Shown here piece after piece: positions 1 to 8,370 of a DNA stretch of 64,000 nt (position 1 is the stretch's first letter; the number at the start of each line of letters is the position of its first letter). Source of the stretch: Methanomassiliicoccaceae archaeon COG_1 (lineage in GTDB: Archaea > Thermoplasmatota > Thermoplasmata > Methanomassiliicoccales > Methanomethylophilaceae); the NCBI GenBank assembly GCA_028561875.1, contig JAQQTI010000003.1, positions 62,001 to 126,000 on the forward strand, in the 5' to 3' direction. Both the position numbers and the translations under genes were made by a program. The notes below the pieces were generated by a model, which saw only the letters and a list, made by a program, of their open reading frames with translations, was not told where the DNA came from and made no database searches.

Positions 1-141
1 GAGAACGACGTCCTCTACGTCGACATGATCGAGAGCGGGTTCAAGGCCCTCTCCGGCGTGGACCTCGACGAGGACGAGAAGGCGGCGCTCGGCGACACCG
101 TCGCCATCAAGCGCCGCTCGGAGCCGTTCTGGGGGATGTGA
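1..141 (+). CDS. C-terminal fragment of an unidentified protein
   Basis: The window opens inside a reading frame that ends at TGA 139-141. Only the last 46 residues are visible. They are acidic in the middle (DLDEDEKAAL) and end in SEPFWGM. No family can be named from this piece. The next gene begins one base after the stop, so the two are probably co-transcribed. Confidence 0.7.
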   Translation, partial: ENDVLYVDMIESGFKALSGVDLDEDEKAALGDTVAIKRRSEPFWGM

Positions 142-142
142 T

Positions 143-1168
143 ATGACCTCGCCCGAGATCAAGCAGGCCACCGACCGCATGTTCTACGAGGTCGGGCAGT
201 TCCCGCAGATGCTCCTCGACACCGTGGAAACCGGCTTCAGGTTCAAGCCCAAGGGGGCCGAGGCGAGCGGCATACTCCTGCTCGGGATGGGAGGGTCCGG
301 AATAGCCAGCGACATCGCCCACGACATCTCCCTGGCGGATTCGAGGATTCCCGTCAAGGTGTGGAAGTACCCCGACCTGCCCGCATGGGCGGGGCCCGGG
401 GTCATCGCCGCCGTCTCGAGCTACTCGGGAAACACCCGCGAGACCCTCGCGCAGTACAGGCAGGCCATGGGGCGGGGGTGCCAGATCGTCGTCTTCACTC
501 AGGGAGGGGTTCTCGGCGAGGAGGCCGTCCGCAACAAGCAGGCGACGTTCGCCTACGTCGGCGGGGTCCAGCCCCGCAGCGCCCTGCCCGCCGGCCTCGC
601 GGGGTACGCCCTGCTGCTCGACAGCATCAACGGCACCGACTACGCCGGGGACATCCGCAGGACCGTACCGGACCTGCAGAGGCTGTCCCGCCGGTACGCC
701 AAATCGGACGGCTTGGCACATCGCATCGCCGAATCCATCGGCGGCCGCACGCCGGTGATCTACTGCTCGTCGGACATATCCGGCACGGGGGTCAGATGGA
801 AGGGGCAGGTCTGCGAGAACGCCAAGACCACCGCCGGAGTCGGCATAATATCCGGCCGCACCGAGCTCCCGGAGTGGTCCCGCAGGGGCATGTCCAGGAA
901 GTGCGTCCCCGTGTTCCTCTACGAGGAGGGCGCCCCGAAGGCCGTCAGGGACTGCTTCGACGCCTGCATCAAGGACGTCAGGGCCCGCGGAGCCGACGCC
1001 AAGGTCGTCATGCTGAAGGGCGGCACCGTCCTCCAGAGGACGCTGTACGGCACGCTCCTCGGCGATTACGTCTCCCTCTTCCTGGCCAAGGCCCGCGGCG
1101 TGGACCCGATGAACGTTCCCACGATCACCGAGCTGAAGAGGCTGCAGTCCGCAGCGCTGGACCCCTGA
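143..1168 (+). CDS. Bifunctional phosphoglucose/phosphomannose isomerase (SIS family)
   Basis: 341 residues, the usual size for archaeal PGI/PMI, which interconverts glucose-6-P or mannose-6-P with fructose-6-P in the cytoplasm. The N-terminal SIS domain shows the glycine-rich phosphosugar motif LLGMGGSGIA near residue 50 and the serine/threonine-rich SSYSGNTRET near 90. A second SIS half follows, with GVGIISGRTELPEWSRRG around residue 230. ATG 143 lies one base after the previous stop. The stop is TGA. The gene supplies hexose phosphates to glycolysis and sugar-nucleotide synthesis. Confidence 0.9.
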   Translation: MTSPEIKQATDRMFYEVGQFPQMLLDTVETGFRFKPKGAEASGILLLGMGGSGIASDIAHDISLADSRIPVKVWKYPDLPAWAGPGVIAAVSSYSGNTRETLAQYRQAMGRGCQIVVFTQGGVLGEEAVRNKQATFAYVGGVQPRSALPAGLAGYALLLDSINGTDYAGDIRRTVPDLQRLSRRYAKSDGLAHRIAESIGGRTPVIYCSSDISGTGVRWKGQVCENAKTTAGVGIISGRTELPEWSRRGMSRKCVPVFLYEEGAPKAVRDCFDACIKDVRARGADAKVVMLKGGTVLQRTLYGTLLGDYVSLFLAKARGVDPMNVPTITELKRLQSAALDP

Positions 1169-1198
1169 ACGTCCCGCGCGCCCGCGCCCGGAAGAACC

Positions 1199-1206
1199 TT
1201 TATATG
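1199..1206 (+). promoter_or_regulatory. TATA box for the S6e - aIF2-gamma - PIN operon
   Basis: TTTATATG lies 35 bases before the S6e start, between two GC-rich flanks. Its sequence and spacing fit an archaeal box A with a short leader. Confidence 0.6.
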
Positions 1207-1240
1207 CCGTCCGCCGTTAGGGCGCCTCACAGGCGTTCAA

Positions 1241-1645
1241 ATGGCAGATTTCAAAGCTATCGTCAACGACGTGAAGACCGGCAAGTCGTACAACGTTGCC
1301 GTCACAGGCCACCACGCGAACTCCCTGGATGGAAAGAACATCGGGGAGATCGTAGACGGGATTTTCGTAGGTCTCCCCGGATACAAGCTCAAGATCACCG
1401 GCGGCAGCGACAGGAACGGCACCCCCATGAGGGCCGACCTCCCCGGGAAGAAGAGGGGCAGGCTACTCCTCGCCGACGGCCTCGGGTTCCGCGAGAGGGA
1501 GCCCGGGCAGAGGAAGAGGGTCGCCGCCCGCGGATCGGCCATCTCCTCCGAGACGGTCCAGATCAACATGGCAATCACAGAGTACGGCCCCAAGTCCGTC
1601 GAGGACCTCCTGGCGGCCCCCGAAGGTGAGGAGAAGAAAGAATGA
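1241..1645 (+). CDS. rps6e: 30S ribosomal protein S6e
   Basis: 134 residues matching archaeal S6e over its whole length: [17 protein letters not shown] at the start, [25 protein letters not shown] near residue 30, and the basic [19 protein letters not shown] segment. It is a small-subunit protein. The stop TGA overlaps the aIF2-gamma start in an ATGA junction (1642-1645), so translation of the two is probably coupled. This S6e-aIF2-gamma order is known from other archaea. Confidence 0.95.
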   Translation: MADFKAIVNDVKTGKSYNVAVTGHHANSLDGKNIGEIVDGIFVGLPGYKLKITGGSDRNGTPMRADLPGKKRGRLLLADGLGFREREPGQRKRVAARGSAISSETVQINMAITEYGPKSVEDLLAAPEGEEKKE

Positions 1646-2880
1646 AGGTCCCCGAGCAGCCCGAGATCAACATCGGGATGATCGGTCACGTCGACCACGG
1701 GAAGACGACCCTCACCAAGGCACTATCCGGCGAATGGACCGACCGCCATTCCGAGGAGGTCAAAAGGGGGATCTCCATCCGCCTCGGGTACGCCGACGTC
1801 GCCTTCTACAAGTGTCCGGACTGCGAGGGCGCGAAGGCGTACTCCACGCAGAGGAAGTGCCCTGGATGCGGAGCGGCCACCGAGTTCCTTCGCGCGGTGT
1901 CCTTCGTCGACGCCCCCGGGCACGAGACCCTTATGGCCACGATGCTGTCGGGTGCCGCCCTCATGAGCGGCGCGCTGCTGCTCGTCGCGGCCAACGAGAG
2001 GTGTCCCCAGCCGCAGACCAGGGAACACCTGATGGCGCTGTCCATAGTCGGCATCGACAGGATCGTCATCGTCCAGAACAAGATCGACATAGTCTCCCGC
2101 GAGAGGGCGCTGGAGAATTACAGGGAGATCAAGGATTTCGTGAGGGGCACCGTCGCCGAGAACGCCCCCATCATCCCCGTCTCCGCCAACCGCGGCGTGA
2201 ACATCGACCTCCTCATCGAGGCGATCGAGAAGGCCATCGTCGAGCCCGCCAAGAGGAACCTCAAGGCCGCCCCCGTCATGCACGTGGCCCGCTCCTTCGA
2301 CATCAACTCCCCCGGCACGGCCCCCAAGGACCTGAGGGGCGGGGTGATCGGCGGCACCCTCCTGCAGGGCAAGCTGAAGGTCGGCGACGAGATCGAGGTC
2401 GCCCCCGGCAGGCGCGTCGTGAACGGAGGCAAGACGACCTACGAGCCCATCACCGCGAAGATCACCTCCCTCGAGGCGGGGGAGAGGAGCGTCAAGGAGG
2501 TCCTGCCCGGGGGGCTCATCGCCCTCGGCACCGAGCTCGACCCGTCGATAACCAAGTCGGACGGGCTCACCGGGAGGGTCGTCGGCAAGCCCGGCTCCAT
2601 GCCGCCCGTGGTCTCCGCGTTCAAGATGAAGATCACATTGCTCGACAGGGTCGTCGGCTCCGCCGCCGACATGCAGGTCGAGGGCATCAAGAGCAACGAG
2701 CCGCTCATGCTGTCCGTGGGGACAGCCACCACCGTGGGAGTCGTCAAGTCCGCCCACGAGGGCTACGCGGAAGTCACCCTCAAGCTGCCAGTGTGCATAC
2801 TCCCGGACCAGAGGGTCGCCATCTCGAGGAGGATCTCCAACAAGTGGAGGCTCATCGGGTACGGCGTGGTCAGCGACCGA
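1642..2880 (+). CDS. eif2g: Translation initiation factor aIF2 subunit gamma, ending at CGA
   Basis: GTPase that delivers initiator tRNA to the 30S subunit. G1 [10 protein letters not shown] is near residue 15, DAPGHE (G3) near 91 and NKID (G4) near 146. A zinc knuckle (CPDC and CPGC) lies between residues 55 and 75. The last family-like residues are [12 protein letters not shown]. The next codon is CGA 2878-2880 where a stop is expected, giving 412 residues, the normal length. No TAA, TAG or TGA follows in frame for another 169 codons, which read as an arginine-rich shadow across the PIN gene. The PIN start lies one base after the CGA. Confidence 0.93.
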
Positions 2881-2881
2881 G

Positions 2882-3238
2882 ATGCAGACCGTCGTGCTCG
2901 ACACGAACGCTTTGCTGATGCCGTTCGAGGTCGGCATCAACCTCGACCTCGCGGTGGGGGAGATCCTCGGCGAGGTCAGGTTCGTGGTCCCCGGCCCGTT
3001 GATCGGGGAGCTCAAGCATTTGGACAACAAGCACGCGAAGGCCGCACTGGCCCTCGCGCGCTCCCGCGAGATCGTGCCGACCGACGCCCGCGGCGACGAC
3101 GCCGTCATCGACATCGCCCTGAAGGAGAACGGGTACATCCTCACGAACGACAAGGCGCTCAGGCGCAGGGCGCGCACGCAACGCATACCTCTGCTCTATC
3201 TCCGTTCGGGGACGCACCTCGTCGAAGAGACGTATCGA
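2882..3238 (+). CDS. PIN-domain nuclease, Fcf1/VapC9-like, ending at CGA
   Basis: Small PIN nuclease of 118 residues. [12 protein letters not shown] at the N-terminus gives the first acidic residue, GELKHLD the second near residue 41, and DDAVIDIA...[12 protein letters not shown] the C-terminal acidic pair near residues 79-99. This arrangement resembles archaeal PIN proteins close to the rRNA-processing Fcf1/Utp24 group. An RNase role is inferred. The gene sits one base behind aIF2-gamma in the S6e operon. CGA 3236-3238 is taken as the stop; a second CGA and a TAG follow within eight codons. Confidence 0.8.
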
Positions 3239-3289
3239 GCCGTGGACCGACTCAAACCCTAGCCTCTACGGCGCGTTCGGCTGCAGGCC

Positions 3290-3850
3290 TCGCGGTCATC
3301 CCCATCCTGGCCATCGTTGCAGGTTTCGACATCTTGTATGGGGGAAACCGTTCGATTCATTCCGAAAATTCATCAATGAATACCTAGCCGGCCCCTTCGA
3401 CAATCCCGATCCGGGACTCAGCACGGAAGAAGTCTCCTAAGGGACGTCATCGAATACACGGCCCACGGCGGATGGCCGGGCGATGGGACCCACGGCCGAC
3501 GAAGCCCTCGAGGTCGCCAACGGATACATCGAAATTTTGGTGAAAAACGACACATCCTTCGACGAGGCGTCTCTCGGACCCCTCGTTGGTGTGCGTGGCG
3601 ATGGGCGTCGGAACCGAATCGCATCTGCACGATCTGAACTCCTTCGGATACCTGTTCGAATCGCCGTGCGTGCACGACCTCGGAGAATCGATGCCGGGCG
3701 GAATCCCTCCTCAGGATAGACGGCAGGATCATATTACGAGACGGGGGAAGCCGTCCGCGCCCCCCTGTGTCATCTGCGGGATGACGAACGCCGCATACCG
3801 CCGCCAGGACGGCGTCTACGTGCTGTCCCTGACGGCTCTGGGCCCTCGAT
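3290..3850 (+). pseudogene. Decayed DUF4143 AAA ATPase gene
   Basis: No open frame spans this stretch, yet pieces of a DUF4143-type ATPase appear in order on the plus strand in different frames. They are an EEV...RDVIEYTAHGGWPG segment (about 3420-3480), DEALEVANGYIEILVKND (3495-3550), SLVCVAMGVGTESHLHDLNSFGYLFES (3580-3665), IDGRI then a frame change to YYETGEA (3718-3750), and the typical C-terminus YRRQDGVYVLSLTALGP (about 3795-3843). Stops, frame changes and at least one internal deletion are present. The ATP-binding part is not recognisable. This is an inactivated relative of the intact ATPase family at 22875-24227. Confidence 0.72.
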
Positions 3851-3852
3851 GC

Positions 3853-4692
3853 TCAATCGAACAGCGGGGTCGGCTCGTCCTTAGGCCCGCCGTCGTACGG
3901 CTTCCTGCCGATCGAAGCGAGCTTGTCGATCAAGAGCCTCTTCCCGATGTCTGTGACGCCGTAGACCTGCACCTTGTTGCCTGCGACCACGACGTTCCTC
4001 GATTCCGCCTCCCGCCTTATCGGTCCGGAGGCGCAGGCGGTGATCATGTCGCAGCAGTCGAAGTACGTGCGCGCCCCCGCGTGGTCAGCCCCGCTCGTGT
4101 GCACAGCGACGACGACGGCGTCGCTCCCGTACTTGTCGCGGATGGCCCTCGCATCATCAGGCCTCGCCACGGTGACCGCGAACCTGCGGTATCCCTTCGA
4201 ATGCGCGAGGTCTGCCCCGCGGACGGAGTCCACGGGCACGGTGTCCGGGTCGAGGACGTTGTCCCTCCCGACGGCGTCCAGGACGACCTTCAGCGGTGAT
4301 GTCTCCACTAGGCCGGAGATCCTCCCGCAGAGCCCCTGCAGGAGCTCCGGCTCGGTGACGACGGCGGTCCCGCACCCGTCGGCGGCGATGGCCGCCGCCT
4401 CGATCTCCCCGTTCCTCAGCGCGGTGCTGAGTATCTCGGATACCCCGAAGGTGACGTAGTCCGGGGCGCGGACCATCCTGTTCTCGGTGCACATCCCGAA
4501 GTCGGCGATCCTGAACCCGATGTTCTCGCGGATCGCCTCCGGGGTGATCTCGTCAATGCCGCGGAACTTCTTGTACAGCGGGCAGTAGCCGAGCCCCGGC
4601 TCCCCCACCGACACGACCCGGCCGTCCTCGATGACGATGCGGGCCATGCCCATGGCCTCGAACACGTGCCGGTCCCTCCCCACGGCGCTCAC
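3853..4692 (-). CDS. mmp8: Methanogenesis marker protein 8 (DUF2099)
   Basis: 279 residues. The family signature is clear: VVSVGEPGLGYCPLYKKFRGI, TPEAIRENIGFRIADFGMCT, FGVSEILSTALRNGEI, and the repeated glycine-rich GCGTAVVTEPELLQG and RISGLVETSPL. This family is restricted to methanogens and their relatives; its exact biochemical role is unknown to me. It is the best sign in the window that the organism is a methanogen. Several cysteines could bind metal. The start overlaps the end of the cyclophilin gene by four bases. Stop TGA. No in-frame CGA. Confidence 0.93.
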   Translation of the reverse strand: MSAVGRDRHVFEAMGMARIVIEDGRVVSVGEPGLGYCPLYKKFRGIDEITPEAIRENIGFRIADFGMCTENRMVRAPDYVTFGVSEILSTALRNGEIEAAAIAADGCGTAVVTEPELLQGLCGRISGLVETSPLKVVLDAVGRDNVLDPDTVPVDSVRGADLAHSKGYRRFAVTVARPDDARAIRDKYGSDAVVVAVHTSGADHAGARTYFDCCDMITACASGPIRREAESRNVVVAGNKVQVYGVTDIGKRLLIDKLASIGRKPYDGGPKDEPTPLFD

Positions 4693-5171
4693 TCCACGAC
4701 CTCCGTCCCGACTATGACGACGTCCTCGACGGGGCGGTCGTTCGCGTCCGTGCGGACCCGGGAGATCCTGTCGACGACGTCCATGCCCTCGACGACCCTC
4801 CCGAACACCGGGTGGGCGTACGGGGTGGAGGGGTCCTCCCTGTCGAGGTAGGCGTTGTCAACGGTGTTGATGAAGAACTGGGAGCCTCCGGTGTGGGGCC
4901 TGCCGGTGTTGGCCATGGACACGTACCCCCTCCGGTTCGAGTGGCCGCTGCCGAACTCGTCCTCGATGGTGTACCCCGGGCCGCCCCTGCCGGTGCCCTC
5001 GGGGTCGCCTCCCTGGACCATGAAGCCGTCGATCACCCTGTGGAAGACCGTGCCGTCGTAGAACCCGCTCTTGGCGAGTTTGACGAAGTTGCCGGTGGTT
5101 ACGGGCATGTCTTCGTGCATCTCGAGGACGACGTCCCCCATGCTGGTGTGCAGGATTACCTTGGTAGCCAT
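4689..5171 (-). CDS. Peptidyl-prolyl cis-trans isomerase, cyclophilin type
   Basis: 160 residues, a single cyclophilin domain acting as a cytoplasmic protein-folding catalyst. The active-site region FHRVIDGFMVQGGDPEGTGRGGPGY is at residues 44-68, and the GGSQFFINT core strand lies near 95. VFGRVVEGMDVVDRI closes the fold. There is no signal peptide. It is the first gene of a two-gene operon with methanogenesis marker 8. Stop TGA. Confidence 0.95.
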   Translation of the reverse strand: MATKVILHTSMGDVVLEMHEDMPVTTGNFVKLAKSGFYDGTVFHRVIDGFMVQGGDPEGTGRGGPGYTIEDEFGSGHSNRRGYVSMANTGRPHTGGSQFFINTVDNAYLDREDPSTPYAHPVFGRVVEGMDVVDRISRVRTDANDRPVEDVVIVGTEVVE

Positions 5172-5276
5172 GGAGCGCGAATCGGGAGGATGCGTAATAA
5201 GAATTCGGGGGCCCTCTTTTATATCTCGTAGGGTATCGGGTGACAGTCTAGGCGCCCCGTGCGCCGGGTGTTTGAC

Positions 5277-5399
5277 ATGGACATTAAGGAAATGGCGCAG
5301 AAGGTGGCGACCCCCGGGGTGAAGGTCGCGGTCATCATGGCGGCGGCGGTCTTCGCGGTCATGCTCTTCTCGTTCTTATGGGGTCCCGCCTCCCGGTGA
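5277..5399 (+). CDS. Possible 40-residue single-span membrane protein
   Basis: A short frame from ATG 5277 to TGA 5399 encodes MDIKEMAQKVATPG followed by one hydrophobic helix (VKVAVIMAAAVFAVMLFSFLWG). A T/A-rich TTTTATAT box lies about 55 bases upstream at 5218-5225. It resembles small one-helix membrane proteins, but I cannot name a family. The gene is divergent from cyclophilin. The 260 bases that follow show no coding signal I can support. Confidence 0.4.
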   Translation: MDIKEMAQKVATPGVKVAVIMAAAVFAVMLFSFLWGPASR

Positions 5400-5662
5400 G
5401 GCCGGCATCGGTTCTGATTCCCAGCCAGCGGAAGCCGGGCACTCACGCGGGAGACGCGTCGAAGTCCCGCAGGGAACGGGGTCGCGCCGTACCGTGGCGG
5501 GATGCATCATCAGAGGATGCCGTGCCGGAATCGGAATCCCGCCGCCGGAATCGCGAAAGGGGAGGGCCTCGCAACAACGAAAGAATGGCAAGACCGAACG
5601 GGGAACAAAAAAGGGAAAAGGGAACGCCGGCGGAGGCCGCCGGCAGGGTTTGGAAGGGAAGG

Positions 5663-5761
5663 TCACTCCTTCTTCTCTGCGTCCTTCTTGTCGCAGCCGC
5701 ACTTCTTGTCGTCCTTCTTGTCCTTTTTCTTGAATTTGTCTAAGAATCCCATGTCTTTCAT
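5663..5761 (-). CDS. 32-residue lysine-rich mini-protein with a CGC motif
   Basis: On the minus strand an AAGGAG site immediately precedes ATG 5761. The product reads MKDMGFLDKFKKKDKKDD then KKCGCDKKDAEKKE, ending at TGA. It is almost all lysine and aspartate, with two cysteines that could bind a metal or form a disulphide. A TATATA-type box (about 5806-5813) is about 45 bases upstream. The ribosome site plus promoter make it a likely gene although it is short. Function unknown. Confidence 0.6.
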   Translation of the reverse strand: MKDMGFLDKFKKKDKKDDKKCGCDKKDAEKKE

Positions 5762-5959
5762 CTCCTTGGGAAGTTAATCCCTCGACCTGCTTATTGTTTA
5801 TGCATCTATATACGTATTTCGCCATGGGCATCCAATTAGCGTCGTCAGCCGCCCGCACATGGCACATTCCGGCAATCGTCCGAGCGTCCAGCATCCTGAC
5901 GAGCACGAGAGGATCTTGCCGGAGAATGTCACAATCCGGGTGCATTTTCAGACCCTTCC

Positions 5960-6399
5960 CCCCGGGCGGGATACGTACGGGGGCCGAGGAGGGTGATTGC
6001 CCATCCCGACTGCAGCCTCATCTTCAGGAGGTACCTCGCCGCCCGGCGGCTCGGTCTCGAAAGAGTCGGGAAGGAGGAGGACGCGTTGTTCCCGTCGATT
6101 GACAGGTACGGCAGGTCACCCGATTTCCAATTCTCTTAGAAAAATGGCCGCCGAGGTGCGTGATGAGATGGGCGAGGACTTCGACTTCCGCAAGTGCCGG
6201 AGGACATACGGTCGGAACTTCCAGGGGAAGGGTAGAACATCCACAACGTCCCCATCAGCATGGGGCAACACGACATCTCCACCACGCAGCACGACTGCGC
6301 CGACAAGGAGATTCAGGAGGTGGACTCGGAGATACGCGACGTTTGGATAGCGAATCGGAGGAAAACCGGGCAATCGCATGATTCAATAGCTCGCTAAGC
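5960..6399 (+). pseudogene. Remnant of a tyrosine recombinase (old integrase)
   Basis: Fragments of an integrase like the intact one at 12888-13853 appear in order but in shifting frames. HPDCSLIFRRYLAARRLG...EEDALFP (about 6000-6090) matches HPDGTAAFEKYLEARRIRLG...SEDALFP of the intact copy. MAAEVRDEMGEDFDFRKCRRTYG (about 6144-6215) matches the catalytic RKCRRTFG segment. A third frame gives HNVPISMGQHDISTTQHDCADKE (about 6240-6320), which covers the HxxR/tyrosine end. At least two frameshifts disable it. It ends 43 bases before the left attachment repeat, the same arrangement as the live integrase at the other end. Confidence 0.8.
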
Positions 6400-6442
6400 G
6401 CGGCTACTCGGATTTTGGTAATTGGCAACTGGGGTACAAGGT

Positions 6443-6462
6443 TGGCGGGCCTGAGGGGATTC
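6443..6462 (-). repeat. Left attachment repeat (copy of the tRNA-Lys 3' end)
   Basis: TGGCGGGCCTGAGGGGATTC is identical to 13973-13992, covering the CCA end, the acceptor strand and part of the T arm of tRNA-Lys. The match stops at the next base (A here, G in the tRNA). Confidence 0.88.
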
Positions 6463-6557
6463 ACCACGATTCTTCTCCAGCTTCTGATTCCATGATTCTA
6501 TCGAGCTCCTTTTGAGCTCCAATAGGAAGTTTCGAATCCCTGGCGAAAACCTATTAG

Positions 6558-7763
6558 ATGACGGTTCCAAAAGCGTCCGAAACCTTTGCATTAGCTGACT
6601 CTCCAGAGGGCCTCTCTTTGAGGGTCAGTTTGTCGGAGATCATCAGGAATGCCCCTGCTATCGAACGCCGTGCGGGAGAGTCCGGATGTTGGCCTTACGA
6701 GCCTGGGGAACTCATAACCAAGCTCGTCAATGGAGAGATGTCGATAAGCGATCCTCGCCTGCAGGCCATACTTCTGGATTGGATCGAGTCTGCGGATTAC
6801 AACAAGTTCTTGAATACCGAATCCGGAGACGTGGTCTATGCGCAGGCCGCCAAGAGGGGGAACGTGGTCTATGCCACGAGGAAGACGAAGAAGAGGGATG
6901 CCCTCAAGACGGCATTGGACGGCAAGGTCTTCGACGAACCCCTCAAAGGGTTCAGGAACAGAAGGAGGACGAGATTGCTGCTATGCACCGTGAACTTCGA
7001 CAGATCCCGGTTCACTGCGGAACAGGCATGGGCCGCACTGCGCTCGACTCCCGTCGAGGGTTTGGATTACACATACAATGTGATGAACTCTCTCAATGCG
7101 AACATCAGCAAGATCTTCGGGAAACACGGCACGCTCACATCCAAGGAGGCACAGTCCTCCGGGTATCCTGCACCCCATCTGATCTTCATCCTCGATGAAC
7201 CCGTCACGGTGGAACGCCATATCGGGAAGGATGGACACATCTCATGGAGGATATGCGACCATAGGATTCTGAACAGGATCGGCAAAGGATCTCTCATGAG
7301 AAAGCTCGCCAGAGCGGATCACCACGCGGCCATAGATCTGAATCCGATCTGGAAGCACGGTTTCATCGATTTCGAGGGCATAGTCTCCGAGGACGGTTCC
7401 AGGTCCGGAAGGGATGCGGTGACATACCCGTTCAAGTATCTCGTCAAGTGCCTCACCGAGGACGGTTCCAACTCCATCAAAGGCGTTCCCGACATCAATT
7501 CGGTGAAGGACAAAGACAAACGCACCATGCTTTTCACACATCTCGGAAACAAGTGCTTCAGGACGAGGGACGTTTCTTTCGGAAAGGGATTCAAAGATCG
7601 CATCGGCATGCTGCCCGAAGAGAAGCCCTCCGAAGCTACCAAGTGGAAGAGGGTCAGAACAGTGACCGATCTCGAATACAACCTCATCAGCGCTTACAAC
7701 GAACAGCTCGCAATCGCCAGATTCAGGGATGCAATGGGGTTGCAAAGCGGTGAACCGACATGA
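6558..7763 (+). CDS. Putative rolling-circle-type replication initiator of the element
   Basis: 401 residues, first gene of the element. The middle resembles archaeal plasmid Rep proteins: RRTRLLLCTVNFDRSRF near residue 135, an AWAALRST...NSLNANISKIFGKHG segment, then SGYPAPHLIFILDEP around 201-215 where a Rep would carry its His-hydrophobic-His metal site, and FKYLVKCLTE at 292-301 where the catalytic tyrosine-lysine helix is expected (Tyr294). The metal motif is degenerate, with one histidine (His207), so activity is uncertain. Stop TGA; a short frame starts in the same ATGA. No in-frame CGA. The identification rests on motif order only. Confidence 0.5.
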   Translation: MTVPKASETFALADSPEGLSLRVSLSEIIRNAPAIERRAGESGCWPYEPGELITKLVNGEMSISDPRLQAILLDWIESADYNKFLNTESGDVVYAQAAKRGNVVYATRKTKKRDALKTALDGKVFDEPLKGFRNRRRTRLLLCTVNFDRSRFTAEQAWAALRSTPVEGLDYTYNVMNSLNANISKIFGKHGTLTSKEAQSSGYPAPHLIFILDEPVTVERHIGKDGHISWRICDHRILNRIGKGSLMRKLARADHHAAIDLNPIWKHGFIDFEGIVSEDGSRSGRDAVTYPFKYLVKCLTEDGSNSIKGVPDINSVKDKDKRTMLFTHLGNKCFRTRDVSFGKGFKDRIGMLPEEKPSEATKWKRVRTVTDLEYNLISAYNEQLAIARFRDAMGLQSGEPT

Positions 7764-8074
7764 TCCCCTCAAGGTTCAGGACTGTTCTTTCAGTTGTTCT
7801 TCACAATCTTGCCAGTTATTCACATCAGGCTATCCAGCGTTTCGTACAGGCTTCAACAGGGTTCGTTCTTCAAGCATTATCCGACATCTCTGAACTATCC
7901 TACAGTTTCTTTTGCAGTCACTGCGAGGCATACAAGAGAAAGATAGCTGACAGAGCATCCCGTACGTCTTACATCAAGGATATCAATGGAATGAGACGCA
8001 AGGTCGTTTCTCCCCCTACCAGGGAGTTTCGCGCAATTAATTACAGACCGCCATTACGGCGTCTTTTCAGGCGA
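7760..8074 (+). CDS. Doubtful 104-residue frame after the Rep-like gene
   Basis: Starts in an ATGA overlap with the Rep-like stop and runs to CGA 8072-8074, with TAG two codons later. The product is basic at the C-terminus and has a few cysteines (FFCSHCEAYKRKIADRA). I recognise no family. The start-stop overlap is the main argument for it; it could also be chance in a low-constraint region. Confidence 0.28.
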
Positions 8075-8370
8075 TTGTAGCAACAACGATGTTGTTATCC
8101 CGACAGCTCGTGCACGGCCACGCGACGGCATGGCCCCCTAGGGCCTCCGGCCAGGGGGCGCCGGCGGGTGGACGGCACGAAGGTCGAGGCAGAGCGAAGC
8201 GCAGCCGAGGCCTCCATTCACGGTGCCGAGCGCAGCGAAGGCAACGGGAATGGGTAGCATACGTCCCGAAGCGAGCGCAGCGAGCGAAGGGCGTATGCCG
8301 ACTTGATATAGATAACCCGAGTTAAAACCAAGTCAAAGAGAGGTTGATATGTTTCGAGTACATGATTCGC
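8075..8370. other. Non-coding, repeat-rich segment of the element
   Basis: No convincing gene. A 7-bp hairpin (GCCCCCT 8133-8139 with AGGGGGC 8153-8159) is followed by several near-copies of a G/A-rich word built on GAGCGCAGCGA (8190-8290). The block is far more GC-rich than the methyltransferase genes beside it. Position between the Rep-like gene and the restriction genes would suit an origin or a transcription-stop region; this is only a guess. Confidence 0.35.

Noticed and set aside
3236-3262. PIN gene as strong evidence for CGA stop
   Set aside because: A TAG lies eight codons after the CGA. The shorter end fits the family slightly better, but the case is weak alone.
1642-3387. A 581-residue aIF2-gamma with a long C-terminal extension
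   Set aside because: The extra 169 residues are Arg/Gly-rich, unlike any known extension, and read through the PIN gene in another frame. A stop at CGA 2878-2880 gives the normal length.
5376-5945. A 189-residue minus-strand gene in the cyclophilin-integrase gap
   Set aside because: Composition is irregular, no family features appear, and a better-supported 32-residue gene with a ribosome site lies in another frame of the same strand.
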